Assembly: GCA_050789255.1 (NCBI GenBank)
Contig: JBOZRQ010000033.1
Location: 62,001-126,000 of the forward strand
Length of the DNA stretch: 64,000 nucleotides
Source of the DNA: JBOZRQ01 sp050789255
Lineage (GTDB): Bacteria > Bacillota > Sulfobacillia > Symbiobacteriales > Symbiobacteriaceae
Reading direction: 5' to 3'
In this document: one piece after another, positions 47,627-55,919 of the stretch
Layout of the letters: each line of letters opens with the position of its first letter
How positions within the stretch are numbered: position 1 is the stretch's first letter
The notes under the pieces: generated by a model
Told to the model about the DNA's origin: nothing
The model's input: only the letters and a program-made list of their open reading frames with translations
The model's database searches: none
Made by a program: the position numbers and the translations under genes

Positions 47627-50529
47627 GATAAGGCCTCCTTCAGACCAGCCTGAGTCTTCGGGCGGAATGCGGAGTCAACGACACGGGTCAGCAGGGCCGC
47701 CATGAGGGACTGGGCCGCCGGGTGGGCGCCCAACGTCTCGGCCAGGCGGAAGGTGGTGACCAGCACGGCGCCGTCGCCCAGGCGGAAGCCCGCCACCGTG
47801 GCTGCCGGGGCCTGGATCCAGCCCAGGGTGTAGCCGGCGAGCCAGTCATCCTGCGAGTCATAGCCCAGGATCATATGCTCGGGGAGCACGCCGGCCCAGG
47901 GCAGGTCGAGCGGGTTCTCCAGGGCCGGGGTGGGCAGCAGGTCGGGGCTGAGCCAGTGGAAGCCCGAGGCCCAGTCGCCCTGCCAGGCCTTCTCCTTGCG
48001 CTCCACAATCCGCACCGGTGCGGAGCCAGGCTGCTTATCCCAGTGCTCGGCGTCGGCCGGCGCCCAGGGGAGCGCCTCCCGACTAGATGCCAGCAGCAGC
48101 ACCCGGCCGCCGGTGGTGGCGAAGGCAGCGACGGTATCATCCAGCTTGCAGACCACGGCGACCTGCCCGGAGGCGGGCTGACCGCCGATGGAGACCTGGT
48201 AGCCCATCTCCTTGAGCGGGCCGCTCAGGCCGGAGAGGTCCACCGGGAGCCACAGGCTACCGGTGCCAGAGGGGGCGCCGAAGACGACGAAGTCCTCGTA
48301 ACCGCGGCCGACCTCACGCCCGACTGCGTCCACCAGCACCAGGTGCAGGCGCAGGCGCTGAGCGCCAGCAGGAGCCTGGAAGACCAGTTCGCCGGCCTCG
48401 GCCACGTCGAAGGCGGGGAGGGTCACATCGGTCAGCACGCCCTGGACGGCGCCCAGCGCAGGGGCGGCGCCCGGTGCGGGCAAGGCCGTGGTGACGCCGG
48501 TCTCCAGCCACCAGCGGACCCGGTAGCCCTCGGCGCCCGTGGCGGAGTCGGAGGCCACCTCCACCTTGACCGAGACCGCCTCGCCTGGGGCGAAGGCCCA
48601 GCGGCCCAGGGCGGGACGGGCGATCAGCTGGGTGCCGGCGATCACGTGCTTGTACAGCTCATGGCCGGCCTTGGGGTTGCGCATCTGATCCACCAGGCCG
48701 TTGCACTCCCAGTGGATGTCGGTGAACTCGGTGATCACATAGCCGTTGAGGGCGCCCTGCTGGCGCATGGCCTCGATCTCGTGCTTGAAGGCACGGAACT
48801 GCTGGACCTGGGTGGCGGTCACGAACTCCTTGTAGGAGCCGAAGGCGGTGGGCAGCGCCGAGCCGGCGAACCGCTCCTGCACGCCCTTGGGATGCACAAT
48901 GCCCCAGGACCACTCATCGCCGGTGTTGAACCACCAGGGCTCCTCACCGTTCTCATCCACCAGCCCATTTGCGTCTGGCAGGCCCCAGTTGCCGAACTCG
49001 GAGTTCATGAGCGGTTCGGTGCCCTTGGGCGCCGCATCGCCGTGGGGGCTCCAGAGCCAGGCGGGACGGGAGGCCAGGTCCTTTACCCACGCCTCCCACT
49101 GGTCGAAGTGGTCGGGGTAGGCGTAGTAGCTGTGATAGTCGGCAATGTCCGAGGCCATGTGGAAGTTGCCCGGGCAGGCCGAGTTGTCGCAGATGATGCG
49201 GGTGGGGTCGACCGTCTTGAAGTGGTAGTAGTGCTGCTTCAGCCACTCCCGGTCCTTCTCGCGGCTCAGGTTGAGGCCCCAGCTCTCGTTGATCACCGAC
49301 CAGATGATGGTGGCCGGGCGGTTGAAGTCCCGCTCGATCATGCCTTCCAGGGTGGCGCGGCCCAGGTCGCCGGCCCGGCCCTCCAGGTGGCTGAAGTTGC
49401 CGTACTCCTCCCAGACCAGCATGCCGAGCTTGTCCGCCCAGTACAGGTACCGGGGATCGGGCACCTTGATGTGGCAGCGCAGCATGTTCAGGCCCAGGTT
49501 CTTGGCCAGAATCACCTGGTCTTTCAGGAAGGCGTCGCTGGGGGGCGTCCAGAGGGTGGTCGGGTAGTAGTCCTGGTCCAGCGCCGCCCGAATGTAGAGC
49601 GGCTTGCCGTTCAGGTAGATCCGGTTCTCCTTCACCTCGACCCAGCGCATGCCGAAGTAGTCCTGGTAGAGGTCAACCGGGCGCCCGTTCGCCAGGAGGA
49701 TGACGCTGAAGTCGTACAGGTTCGGGTGCTCCAGGTCCCAGAGCGCCGGGTTGGGAATGGACACGCTCGCCCGGGCCTCGCCGCCGTCGACGGGCGCCGG
49801 GGCCGAGGCAAAGGTGGAGCCGTCAGGGGCGGTGACCCGTACCTGAACCGCAAGACCCGGAGGCGCTGCAACGACCGGGCGCCCCTCGGGGATGGTGGTC
49901 AGGGTCGGGGCAGCGTTAGGCGAGAGCGGCCCGTGGGGTCCGGCCAGAATCACCCGGAAGTGGGCCTGCTCGCCGGCCACGTCCGGAGTAGCCATGGCAC
50001 GGTAAACGTAAGTCGCGCTGCCGGCCTCCAGGGTCACATCCTGCCAGATGCCGCCGATGGGGCCGTACCAGCTCTGCTTGCCGTGCGGGTGCTCCTTGAA
50101 GGAGACCTCGGGGAAAACCCGGTACTCCCTCTTCGGGTAAGCCGCACCGCCGGCGTCGGTCACCCGGACCACCAGCCGCTGCTGCTCACCGGGGCGAATC
50201 ACATGGGTAATGTCGAAGACGAAGGGCAGGAACATGCCCTCGTGGCGGCCGATGTAGAAGCCATCGACCCAGACCTCGCAGAGCAGGTCGACCGCACCGA
50301 AGTGCAGGCGCACCGCCCGGCCGCCCCAGGAGGCGGGCACGGTGAAGGTCCGCTCGTAGAAAACCACGTCGGCGTAGTCACGCAGGTCCTCGAACTCGGC
50401 CTGAAAGCAGCTGGGGACTCGAATCTCCCGCAGCTCATCGGGCCTGGCGGGCATCTCTTCGGTCAGGTAGGCGGCGCCCGGGGTCGGGGCGAACTGCCAG
50501 GTACCGTTTAGCGAAATCCGATCACGCAT
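47623..50529 (-). CDS. Glycoside hydrolase family 2 protein (beta-galactosidase/glucuronidase/mannosidase type)
   Basis: The 968-residue protein has a sugar-binding domain (1-175), an Ig-like domain (about 180-310), a TIM barrel (about 312-630) and about 330 further residues of beta domains. Acid/base E415 is in VINESWG and nucleophile E511 in MNSEFGNWG. It has no signal peptide, so it acts on imported oligosaccharides. Exact specificity cannot be told; the first 50 residues resemble beta-glucuronidase-type GH2. The extra C-terminal domains are unusual for an intracellular enzyme. It sits between GH84 and the class II aldolase in one operon. Confidence 0.88.
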   Translation of the reverse strand: MRDRISLNGTWQFAPTPGAAYLTEEMPARPDELREIRVPSCFQAEFEDLRDYADVVFYERTFTVPASWGGRAVRLHFGAVDLLCEVWVDGFYIGRHEGMFLPFVFDITHVIRPGEQQRLVVRVTDAGGAAYPKREYRVFPEVSFKEHPHGKQSWYGPIGGIWQDVTLEAGSATYVYRAMATPDVAGEQAHFRVILAGPHGPLSPNAAPTLTTIPEGRPVVAAPPGLAVQVRVTAPDGSTFASAPAPVDGGEARASVSIPNPALWDLEHPNLYDFSVILLANGRPVDLYQDYFGMRWVEVKENRIYLNGKPLYIRAALDQDYYPTTLWTPPSDAFLKDQVILAKNLGLNMLRCHIKVPDPRYLYWADKLGMLVWEEYGNFSHLEGRAGDLGRATLEGMIERDFNRPATIIWSVINESWGLNLSREKDREWLKQHYYHFKTVDPTRIICDNSACPGNFHMASDIADYHSYYAYPDHFDQWEAWVKDLASRPAWLWSPHGDAAPKGTEPLMNSEFGNWGLPDANGLVDENGEEPWWFNTGDEWSWGIVHPKGVQERFAGSALPTAFGSYKEFVTATQVQQFRAFKHEIEAMRQQGALNGYVITEFTDIHWECNGLVDQMRNPKAGHELYKHVIAGTQLIARPALGRWAFAPGEAVSVKVEVASDSATGAEGYRVRWWLETGVTTALPAPGAAPALGAVQGVLTDVTLPAFDVAEAGELVFQAPAGAQRLRLHLVLVDAVGREVGRGYEDFVVFGAPSGTGSLWLPVDLSGLSGPLKEMGYQVSIGGQPASGQVAVVCKLDDTVAAFATTGGRVLLLASSREALPWAPADAEHWDKQPGSAPVRIVERKEKAWQGDWASGFHWLSPDLLPTPALENPLDLPWAGVLPEHMILGYDSQDDWLAGYTLGWIQAPAATVAGFRLGDGAVLVTTFRLAETLGAHPAAQSLMAALLTRVVDSAFRPKTQAGLKEALS

Positions 50530-50536
50530 CTGGTCA

Positions 50537-51958
50537 CTATCCCTTCAGCTCGTCCGCCGCCCACAGGCAGCGCCGTGCAAACTGATCTACCAGGTCGCCC
50601 CCGACCCAATGAAAGTTCTCGCGGGTCGAGAGGATCGTATCAAGGGTGGCGTCCCGCAGGGCGGGGATGGTCGGGTCGGCCGGATTGGCCAGCGCCCGGC
50701 TCAGCACCGAGACCGCCAGGCTGCCCACCTCCGCCCAGCCGGCCAGCTTCTGCGACCAGGGCTTCAGCTCGGCCTGCAGGTAGACGTTCTCCATGGGCCC
50801 CAGCAAACGCTGGGCGGCCTCCTGGAGCCGGCGGAACTCCACGGCCATGTCGTCCAGCGTACCCTGCCGATCCATCGCGGCGACGGCGGCGTCCGAGGCG
50901 GGCGGGACCTTGTCCAGGTCGGGGCCGGCGGCAGCGGGCACGTGGCCCCAGCGCTGCCAGAACCGGGCCAGCTTGGGCGCCAGTGTGTTGTACAGCCCCC
51001 TGCCCCGCTCCAGGTCGGACCAGCGGGCCAGGTCGCCCAGGGTCAGCACGGCCTCAGCGTCCCGCTCGTTACCGCACAGGTCCAGGGCCGCCTTCTTCCA
51101 GGCCGCCTCCGGCTCGTAGCCGTGCGGGTCGGCAAAGTACTGCCCATAGGTGTACAGGGCGATCTTCGTGATCTCGGGCTGGAGCGCCCCGTTGGCGACG
51201 ATGCCCGAGCAGGCGGTGTACAGGTCGGCGTCACGCCCCTGGATCGGGCGGATGTGCGGGTGGAAGCGCATGTCCAGGTCGTTGACCGGGTAGTTGTCCC
51301 AGTACAGGACCGGCCGCTTCAGCGAAGCGCTGACCCGCCTGGCATCCTCGGTCCGCAGGGTCGGCGAGCAGATATCGGTGCCGGTCCAGAAGATCTCGAT
51401 CTCGGGGCGCATCTTCTCGCCCAGGGCCTCCAGGTACGGGGAGGCGCCCTGGCCATGGTACTCGGTCGGGCAGAACATCAACTTGCGGAGGCCGCCGAGC
51501 GCCTCAAAGTGCTCCAGGACCCGGTTGTTCAGCCAGGCCTGCGCCCCGGCGAGGGAGCCGAAGCGCTCCCCATCATCGGGATAACGGAATTTGTCCGGCA
51601 TGTCGTCGAGCAGCACCGTAAAGCTGCGCACGCCCCGCTCGTACAGCGGTAAGAGCTTGGAGATCAGCACGTCCCAGTACTCCTGGCTGCTGTAGTGGTA
51701 CTCCAGCGGCGAAGTGCCAAAGACGAAGTCGATCCCCTTCTCCTCGCAGCGCCGGGCGAGCTTGGCGAAACGGTCAATCTCCTCCGGCAGGTAGGGCTCC
51801 CGCCAGCGGCCCCGGTGGATGGGGTCGTTCTTGGGGCCGTAGACGTAAACGTTATAGCCGTGCTGGCCCATGAAGTCGACCATGCGGTCCCGCTCGGCCC
51901 ATGACCAGGGGCGCCCGTAAAAGCCTTCAATCACGCCGCGAATCTTGAAGTAGGTCAC
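50537..51958 (-). CDS. GH84 beta-N-acetylglucosaminidase (O-GlcNAcase/hyaluronidase type)
   Basis: The 473-residue protein has the GH84 start RGVIEGFYGRPWSW (7-20) and the catalytic Asp pair D118-D119 in VLLDDMPD, which assist substrate-assisted hydrolysis through the N-acetyl group. YNVYVYGPKNDPIHR and VLYWDNYPVND are further family marks, followed by a helical C-terminal domain. It lacks a signal peptide and accessory domains, so it is a cytoplasmic exo-enzyme releasing GlcNAc. Its GTG overlaps the stop of the MBL gene (GTGA). Confidence 0.9.
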   Translation of the reverse strand: MTYFKIRGVIEGFYGRPWSWAERDRMVDFMGQHGYNVYVYGPKNDPIHRGRWREPYLPEEIDRFAKLARRCEEKGIDFVFGTSPLEYHYSSQEYWDVLISKLLPLYERGVRSFTVLLDDMPDKFRYPDDGERFGSLAGAQAWLNNRVLEHFEALGGLRKLMFCPTEYHGQGASPYLEALGEKMRPEIEIFWTGTDICSPTLRTEDARRVSASLKRPVLYWDNYPVNDLDMRFHPHIRPIQGRDADLYTACSGIVANGALQPEITKIALYTYGQYFADPHGYEPEAAWKKAALDLCGNERDAEAVLTLGDLARWSDLERGRGLYNTLAPKLARFWQRWGHVPAAAGPDLDKVPPASDAAVAAMDRQGTLDDMAVEFRRLQEAAQRLLGPMENVYLQAELKPWSQKLAGWAEVGSLAVSVLSRALANPADPTIPALRDATLDTILSTRENFHWVGGDLVDQFARRCLWAADELKG

Positions 51959-53754
51959 AGGACTCCATCTCCCTCAAGCACGTTGACGAGCGCCTCGGCC
52001 CGCTGGCCGTAACGGACGCCGCCAAGCGTAATATCTGTTGCCACCCTGGCGCGGCGCCGAGCCGGGCCGGTCGGGATTACCTCAAACGTTGCGGTCCCTT
52101 CGGCGCCGGGCGCCAGCTGCACCTCGGCAGCGCCGGGGGTCACCAGCCAGCCCTCGGGCGCCGCCAGCCGGACCAGGGCGGTCTCGGTGCGCTCGAACGG
52201 GTTGGCCACGGTCACCATCAGGGTGACGGGCTTGCCCGCCTTGGATGGCACCTGGTACGGGTTGATCCGGGCGCCGAACGTCAGCTGCTCCTCGGGCAGC
52301 AAGTCCACATGCCGCCGCTCCAGCTCGATCCCCCGGTCCAGCGCCTGCTCGATGAACTCCGGGGTCACCTCTTGCCAACCCCAGTGCCCGGTCAGGATCA
52401 CGTCCGGCTTGAGCTCCCGCAGCAGTTCGGCGGTCTCCCGGTAATCGAAGTGCCTGAAGGCGTTCTTGTAGGCGTAGTTCAGCCCGGCGGCGTTACCGTC
52501 GGCCCACTGGTCGCCGGCGAACATCACCCGCTTGCCGTCCACCTCGACGAGGATTGCCACAGCATAGTAGGTATGCCCCGGGAGCGGGTAGAGGGTGAAC
52601 TCGTACTCCTCCCAGCGGATGGGCACGCCCAGGGGCAGCTGCCTGTCCACCGGGATCGGGTCATAGAAGCTGCAGGGCAGGTCGTAGTGCGTTGGCCGCT
52701 CCAGCACATCAGCGAAGAGCTGCGGACACCAGTGCTCCGCCCCCTCCACGTCCCGCAGCAGGTTGATGCCCGCCACGTGATCATCGTGATAGTGGGTCGG
52801 CAGCACCACGTCGATCTTGTTGACGCCCCACTCCCGCTTGAGCACGGGGATCGTCTGGAGCCACGGACGGCGGGAGGCGCGGTCCTGGCCCATCGCCATG
52901 CCGAACATGAAGTCATAGCCGAAGTCGATCATCATCGCCTTGCCACAGTTGGAGAGCAGCACGTAGGCATCCGAGAACGATGTCCGGTTCTTGAGCAGGT
53001 GCGGGCTGATCTCCTCGTAGGGCGTCTCCCGCAGCAGGAAGAGGCGGGGGTTCTGCCGCCGCAGCTCCCGCAGGCCTGCCAGCCGCTCCACCGTCAGGTC
53101 GATGGCGGCCCGTGGCTCCTTGATCACATCGCCGTGGGAGGGAAGCAGCAGGTCCGCCTCCTGCTCCCTGACGTCCAGCAGCGAGAGAATGCTGCCCGGG
53201 ATGCCTTCGCCGCCGTTGTAGCTCCATTGGGTGGCCGCCAGCGACCACACCTTGCCCGGTCCGGCGATCAGGTCGCCGGTGAAGGCCAGCTTCAGCCCGT
53301 CGATCAGCACCACCAGCGTGATCGAGCCGGTGGTGTGGCCGGGCGTGGGCAGCACGGAGAAGCTGTGCCCTCCGAACTCGTAGACAGCGTAGTCCTTGAG
53401 CGTGCCCGACACCGGGATCGACTCCAGCAAGGAGAAGCGATCCTCCCGGTTGTTGTAGCTGTTGGTCACCTCACGGGCCTGCCAGAACTCATCGGCCGAG
53501 TGGAAAAGATCCTGCTCGGTGTGCGGCGCCCAGATGCGGGCGCCCGCCTTGACCGCCAGGTGCAGCCCCTGCCCCTGATCCCGGTGATGATGGGTCATCA
53601 GCACGTCGGTCACCCGATCGATGCCAAGGGCAGGCAGGCGCTGGAGCACGCTGCCGTCGCCGAAGTCGACCAGCACGGCATCCCGGCCGTTCTTGATGAT
53701 ATAGACGTTGCAGGTATCCCGGTGCAGGAAGACTGACGGCGTAACGTTGATCAC
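51955..53754 (-). CDS. Tandem metallo-beta-lactamase-fold protein with C-terminal Ig-like domain
   Basis: The 599-residue protein contains two MBL domains. Domain 1 (about 1-235) has THHHRDQ (H55, H57, D59, with Q60 in place of the last His), H140 (PTPGHTTG), D161 (TGDL) and H207 (PSHGD). Domain 2 (about 255-480) has a complete set: THYHDDH (H321, H323, D325, H326), H394 (PLPGHTYY), D415 (AGDQ) and H457 (TGHWG). A beta-sandwich of about 100 residues follows. Two metals per active domain are expected. The reaction is unknown; a glycan-ester or lactone hydrolase would fit the neighbours. The GTG start follows GGGGAGG by nine bases. Confidence 0.82.
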   Translation of the reverse strand: MINVTPSVFLHRDTCNVYIIKNGRDAVLVDFGDGSVLQRLPALGIDRVTDVLMTHHHRDQGQGLHLAVKAGARIWAPHTEQDLFHSADEFWQAREVTNSYNNREDRFSLLESIPVSGTLKDYAVYEFGGHSFSVLPTPGHTTGSITLVVLIDGLKLAFTGDLIAGPGKVWSLAATQWSYNGGEGIPGSILSLLDVREQEADLLLPSHGDVIKEPRAAIDLTVERLAGLRELRRQNPRLFLLRETPYEEISPHLLKNRTSFSDAYVLLSNCGKAMMIDFGYDFMFGMAMGQDRASRRPWLQTIPVLKREWGVNKIDVVLPTHYHDDHVAGINLLRDVEGAEHWCPQLFADVLERPTHYDLPCSFYDPIPVDRQLPLGVPIRWEEYEFTLYPLPGHTYYAVAILVEVDGKRVMFAGDQWADGNAAGLNYAYKNAFRHFDYRETAELLRELKPDVILTGHWGWQEVTPEFIEQALDRGIELERRHVDLLPEEQLTFGARINPYQVPSKAGKPVTLMVTVANPFERTETALVRLAAPEGWLVTPGAAEVQLAPGAEGTATFEVIPTGPARRRARVATDITLGGVRYGQRAEALVNVLEGDGVL

Positions 53755-53757
53755 GGG

Positions 53758-54357
53758 TTACATCCTCCCCAGAATCCGCTGCCTCAGGGCCAGACTGATC
53801 ACGTGATGGAAGACCACATGCACATCCTCGATCTGCTCCATCAGGGTGAGCGGCGCCTGCAGGGTGATGTCGCACAGGGCCTTGATCTTCTCGGCCTTGG
53901 GCTGCTGCCCCGTGAAGCCGATGTTGACCGCGCCCTTCTTGCGGGCGTACTCCATCGCCCGGAGCACGTTGGGGGAGCCGCCGCTGCCCGAGATGCCGAT
54001 CACCACGTCACCGGGGTTCAGCAGGTTCTTGATCTGCTCCAGGTAGACGTCGTCGTAGGAGACATCGTTGCCGTAGGCGGTCATCAGCGCGACGTTGTCG
54101 GACAGGCCGATGATGCGGAGGCGCTTCACGTTCGTCACCTCGGTGCCGGCGCCCAGGTCGCCTGCGGTGCCCTTGCCCAGGTCGCAGGCCATGTGGCTAG
54201 CGAGGGCGGCGCTGGCGCCGTTGCCGAAGGTGAAGATCTGCTTGTCGTTCTGATAGGCCGTATAGATGGCGTTAACCACGGCCTCCAGCTCGGCGGGATT
54301 CAGCTGGCCGATCGCCTTCTGGACCGTGTTCAGGTACTCGGTGATGAACTGCTGCAA
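53758..54357 (-). CDS. SIS-domain phosphosugar-binding protein (GmhA-like)
   Basis: The 199-residue protein has one SIS domain: FTFGNGASAALASHMACDLGKG binds phosphate, and GISGSGGSPNVLRAMEYARKKGA is the second loop. The pattern is that of phosphoheptose isomerases (GmhA) and related aldose-ketose isomerases, with His residues near the C-terminus (EDVHVVFHHV). In this run it likely isomerises a hexose or amino-sugar phosphate made by the adjacent ROK kinase. The start is TTG with AGGGGG upstream. It lies 12 bases from the ROK gene. Confidence 0.82.
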   Translation of the reverse strand: MQQFITEYLNTVQKAIGQLNPAELEAVVNAIYTAYQNDKQIFTFGNGASAALASHMACDLGKGTAGDLGAGTEVTNVKRLRIIGLSDNVALMTAYGNDVSYDDVYLEQIKNLLNPGDVVIGISGSGGSPNVLRAMEYARKKGAVNIGFTGQQPKAEKIKALCDITLQAPLTLMEQIEDVHVVFHHVISLALRQRILGRM

Positions 54358-54369
54358 TGACAGCGCCCC

Positions 54370-55266
54370 CTAAAATACGAGTGCGGCAGCCCCGATCAAG
54401 GCGGCCTCGTAACCCAACGCGGTCACTTCGATCCGCGGCGGCCGCTCGGGAAGCAGGATCGCCCTCTCCCTCACGGCCTGCGTCATGACGGGCAGCATCA
54501 AGTCGATGCTCCGGGAGACACCCCCGCCGATCACGACCAGATCCGGGTCCAAAATGTTGTAGCAGAAGGCGATGGCCCGACCGAGATAAAGGCCGGTCTC
54601 CTCCATCACCTTGATGGCGACCGGGTTGCCCTCCCGGGCCAGCTGGGCCACGGCGCCGGTGTCCGGGACGTTCAGCCCCGCCTCCTGTGCCCGGCGCAGA
54701 ATGGCCGGACCAGCCGCAACCGCCTCCAGGCAACCGCGGTTCCCGCAGCCGCACCGGGGACCGCCCTCCTGGACCACCAGGTGGCCCAGTTCGCCGGCGA
54801 TCCCGCCGCCGCCCTCGAAGATCTCCCCGTTCAGGACCAGGCCGCCGCCCACCCCGGTGGATACGGTCATCCAGACCAGGTTAGACACGCCCCGGGCGGC
54901 GCCAAAGCGCTGCTCGGCCAGGGCGCAGGCGTTGACATCGTTGGCGATGCGGGCCGGCAGGCCCAGGCGCTCCGACAGCATGGCTGCCCAAGGCACATCG
55001 CGCCAGCCGTGGGCCGGGGCGTAGCGCATGACACCTCGGGCGCCGTCCGCCAGGCCGGGAACCGTGGAGCCCACGCCCACGCAGTCGGCCAGCCGGCTGC
55101 CTGCCACCTGCCGGAGCATGGCGGCGGCCGCATCAGCCACACCTTCCGGCCCAAGCGCCCGGGGCGTCGGCACGGTTTCGGAAACCAGGACCTGCCCCTC
55201 CTCGGAGACCAGGCCAACCATCAGCTTTGTGCCGCCGAAGTCGACGGCCGCTGCGATTCGTGTCAT
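54370..55266 (-). CDS. ROK family sugar kinase (second copy)
   Basis: The 298-residue protein has VDFGGTKLMVGLV for phosphate binding, catalytic D110 (ANDVNA), H162 and the Cys set C172, C174, C179 (CGCGNRGCLE) of the ROK zinc site. There is no helix-turn-helix, so it is a kinase, likely for glucose, mannose, ManNAc or GlcNAc. It is followed 12 bases later by the SIS isomerase, which would act on its product. It starts three bases after the DUF624 gene. Confidence 0.87.
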   Translation of the reverse strand: MTRIAAAVDFGGTKLMVGLVSEEGQVLVSETVPTPRALGPEGVADAAAAMLRQVAGSRLADCVGVGSTVPGLADGARGVMRYAPAHGWRDVPWAAMLSERLGLPARIANDVNACALAEQRFGAARGVSNLVWMTVSTGVGGGLVLNGEIFEGGGGIAGELGHLVVQEGGPRCGCGNRGCLEAVAAGPAILRRAQEAGLNVPDTGAVAQLAREGNPVAIKVMEETGLYLGRAIAFCYNILDPDLVVIGGGVSRSIDLMLPVMTQAVRERAILLPERPPRIEVTALGYEAALIGAAALVF

Positions 55267-55269
55267 CGC

Positions 55270-55917
55270 TTACAACACATCCTCGATCCGACGTTCAATC
55301 GGACGCGGGCGCCCGTGCTTCCACGGCACCTCTGCCGCCGCCACCGTCCAGAAGCCCAGCAGCACTGCCACCAGGGCGATGGACGCCACCGTGGAGAACT
55401 GCGCCGCCAGCCCCAGCGCAACCCCTGCGATGGCGACGTGGGCATGGCTGTAGATCGGGTTGGCGAGCACCTGCCAGGCGGAGGCCTTCAGGGCCGGGAC
55501 CCACGGCTTCTCCTCCACGGTCAGGTACTCCAGCAGGTAGGGCTGCATGGCCACCAGGTAGAGAATGGCGTAGGTCCAGGCGATCTGCACCATGGCAACG
55601 CCCATGGGCGGCAGCAACTGGGGCCATACCTTCAGCCCCATGGCGGCCAGCCCGATCACCACGACCCACCCGGCCAGCCAGACCAGGCCCTTCACTGCAA
55701 ACCGGCGCATGGCCTGGAAGAAGCGGGTGTAGGGCTCGTTGCCTTGCCCGTCCCGCACCGAGGTAGCGATCCACCAGTAGGCAGCCAGGGTCGCCGGCCC
55801 GATCGTGACGATCGGAAATCCAATCACGAACCAGATCAGGTTTAGGATGATGAGCCGGAGCACGTTTGCCCAGACCATCTTGCCGGCCTGCTTCCAGGCC
55901 TTCCAGGCGGCACGCAT
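55270..55917 (-). CDS. YesL family (DUF624) membrane protein
   Basis: The 215-residue protein has about five membrane segments and the family pattern NLIWFVIGFPIVTIGPATLAAY (25-46). DUF624/YesL genes are commonly found with carbohydrate ABC importers and polysaccharide-use genes in Firmicutes; their function is unknown. Here it lies inside the glycosidase operon although no importer is visible in the window. GGGAGG is about eight bases upstream of the ATG, and neighbours are two and three bases away. Confidence 0.87.
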   Translation of the reverse strand: MRAAWKAWKQAGKMVWANVLRLIILNLIWFVIGFPIVTIGPATLAAYWWIATSVRDGQGNEPYTRFFQAMRRFAVKGLVWLAGWVVVIGLAAMGLKVWPQLLPPMGVAMVQIAWTYAILYLVAMQPYLLEYLTVEEKPWVPALKASAWQVLANPIYSHAHVAIAGVALGLAAQFSTVASIALVAVLLGFWTVAAAEVPWKHGRPRPIERRIEDVL

Positions 55918-55919
55918 GG

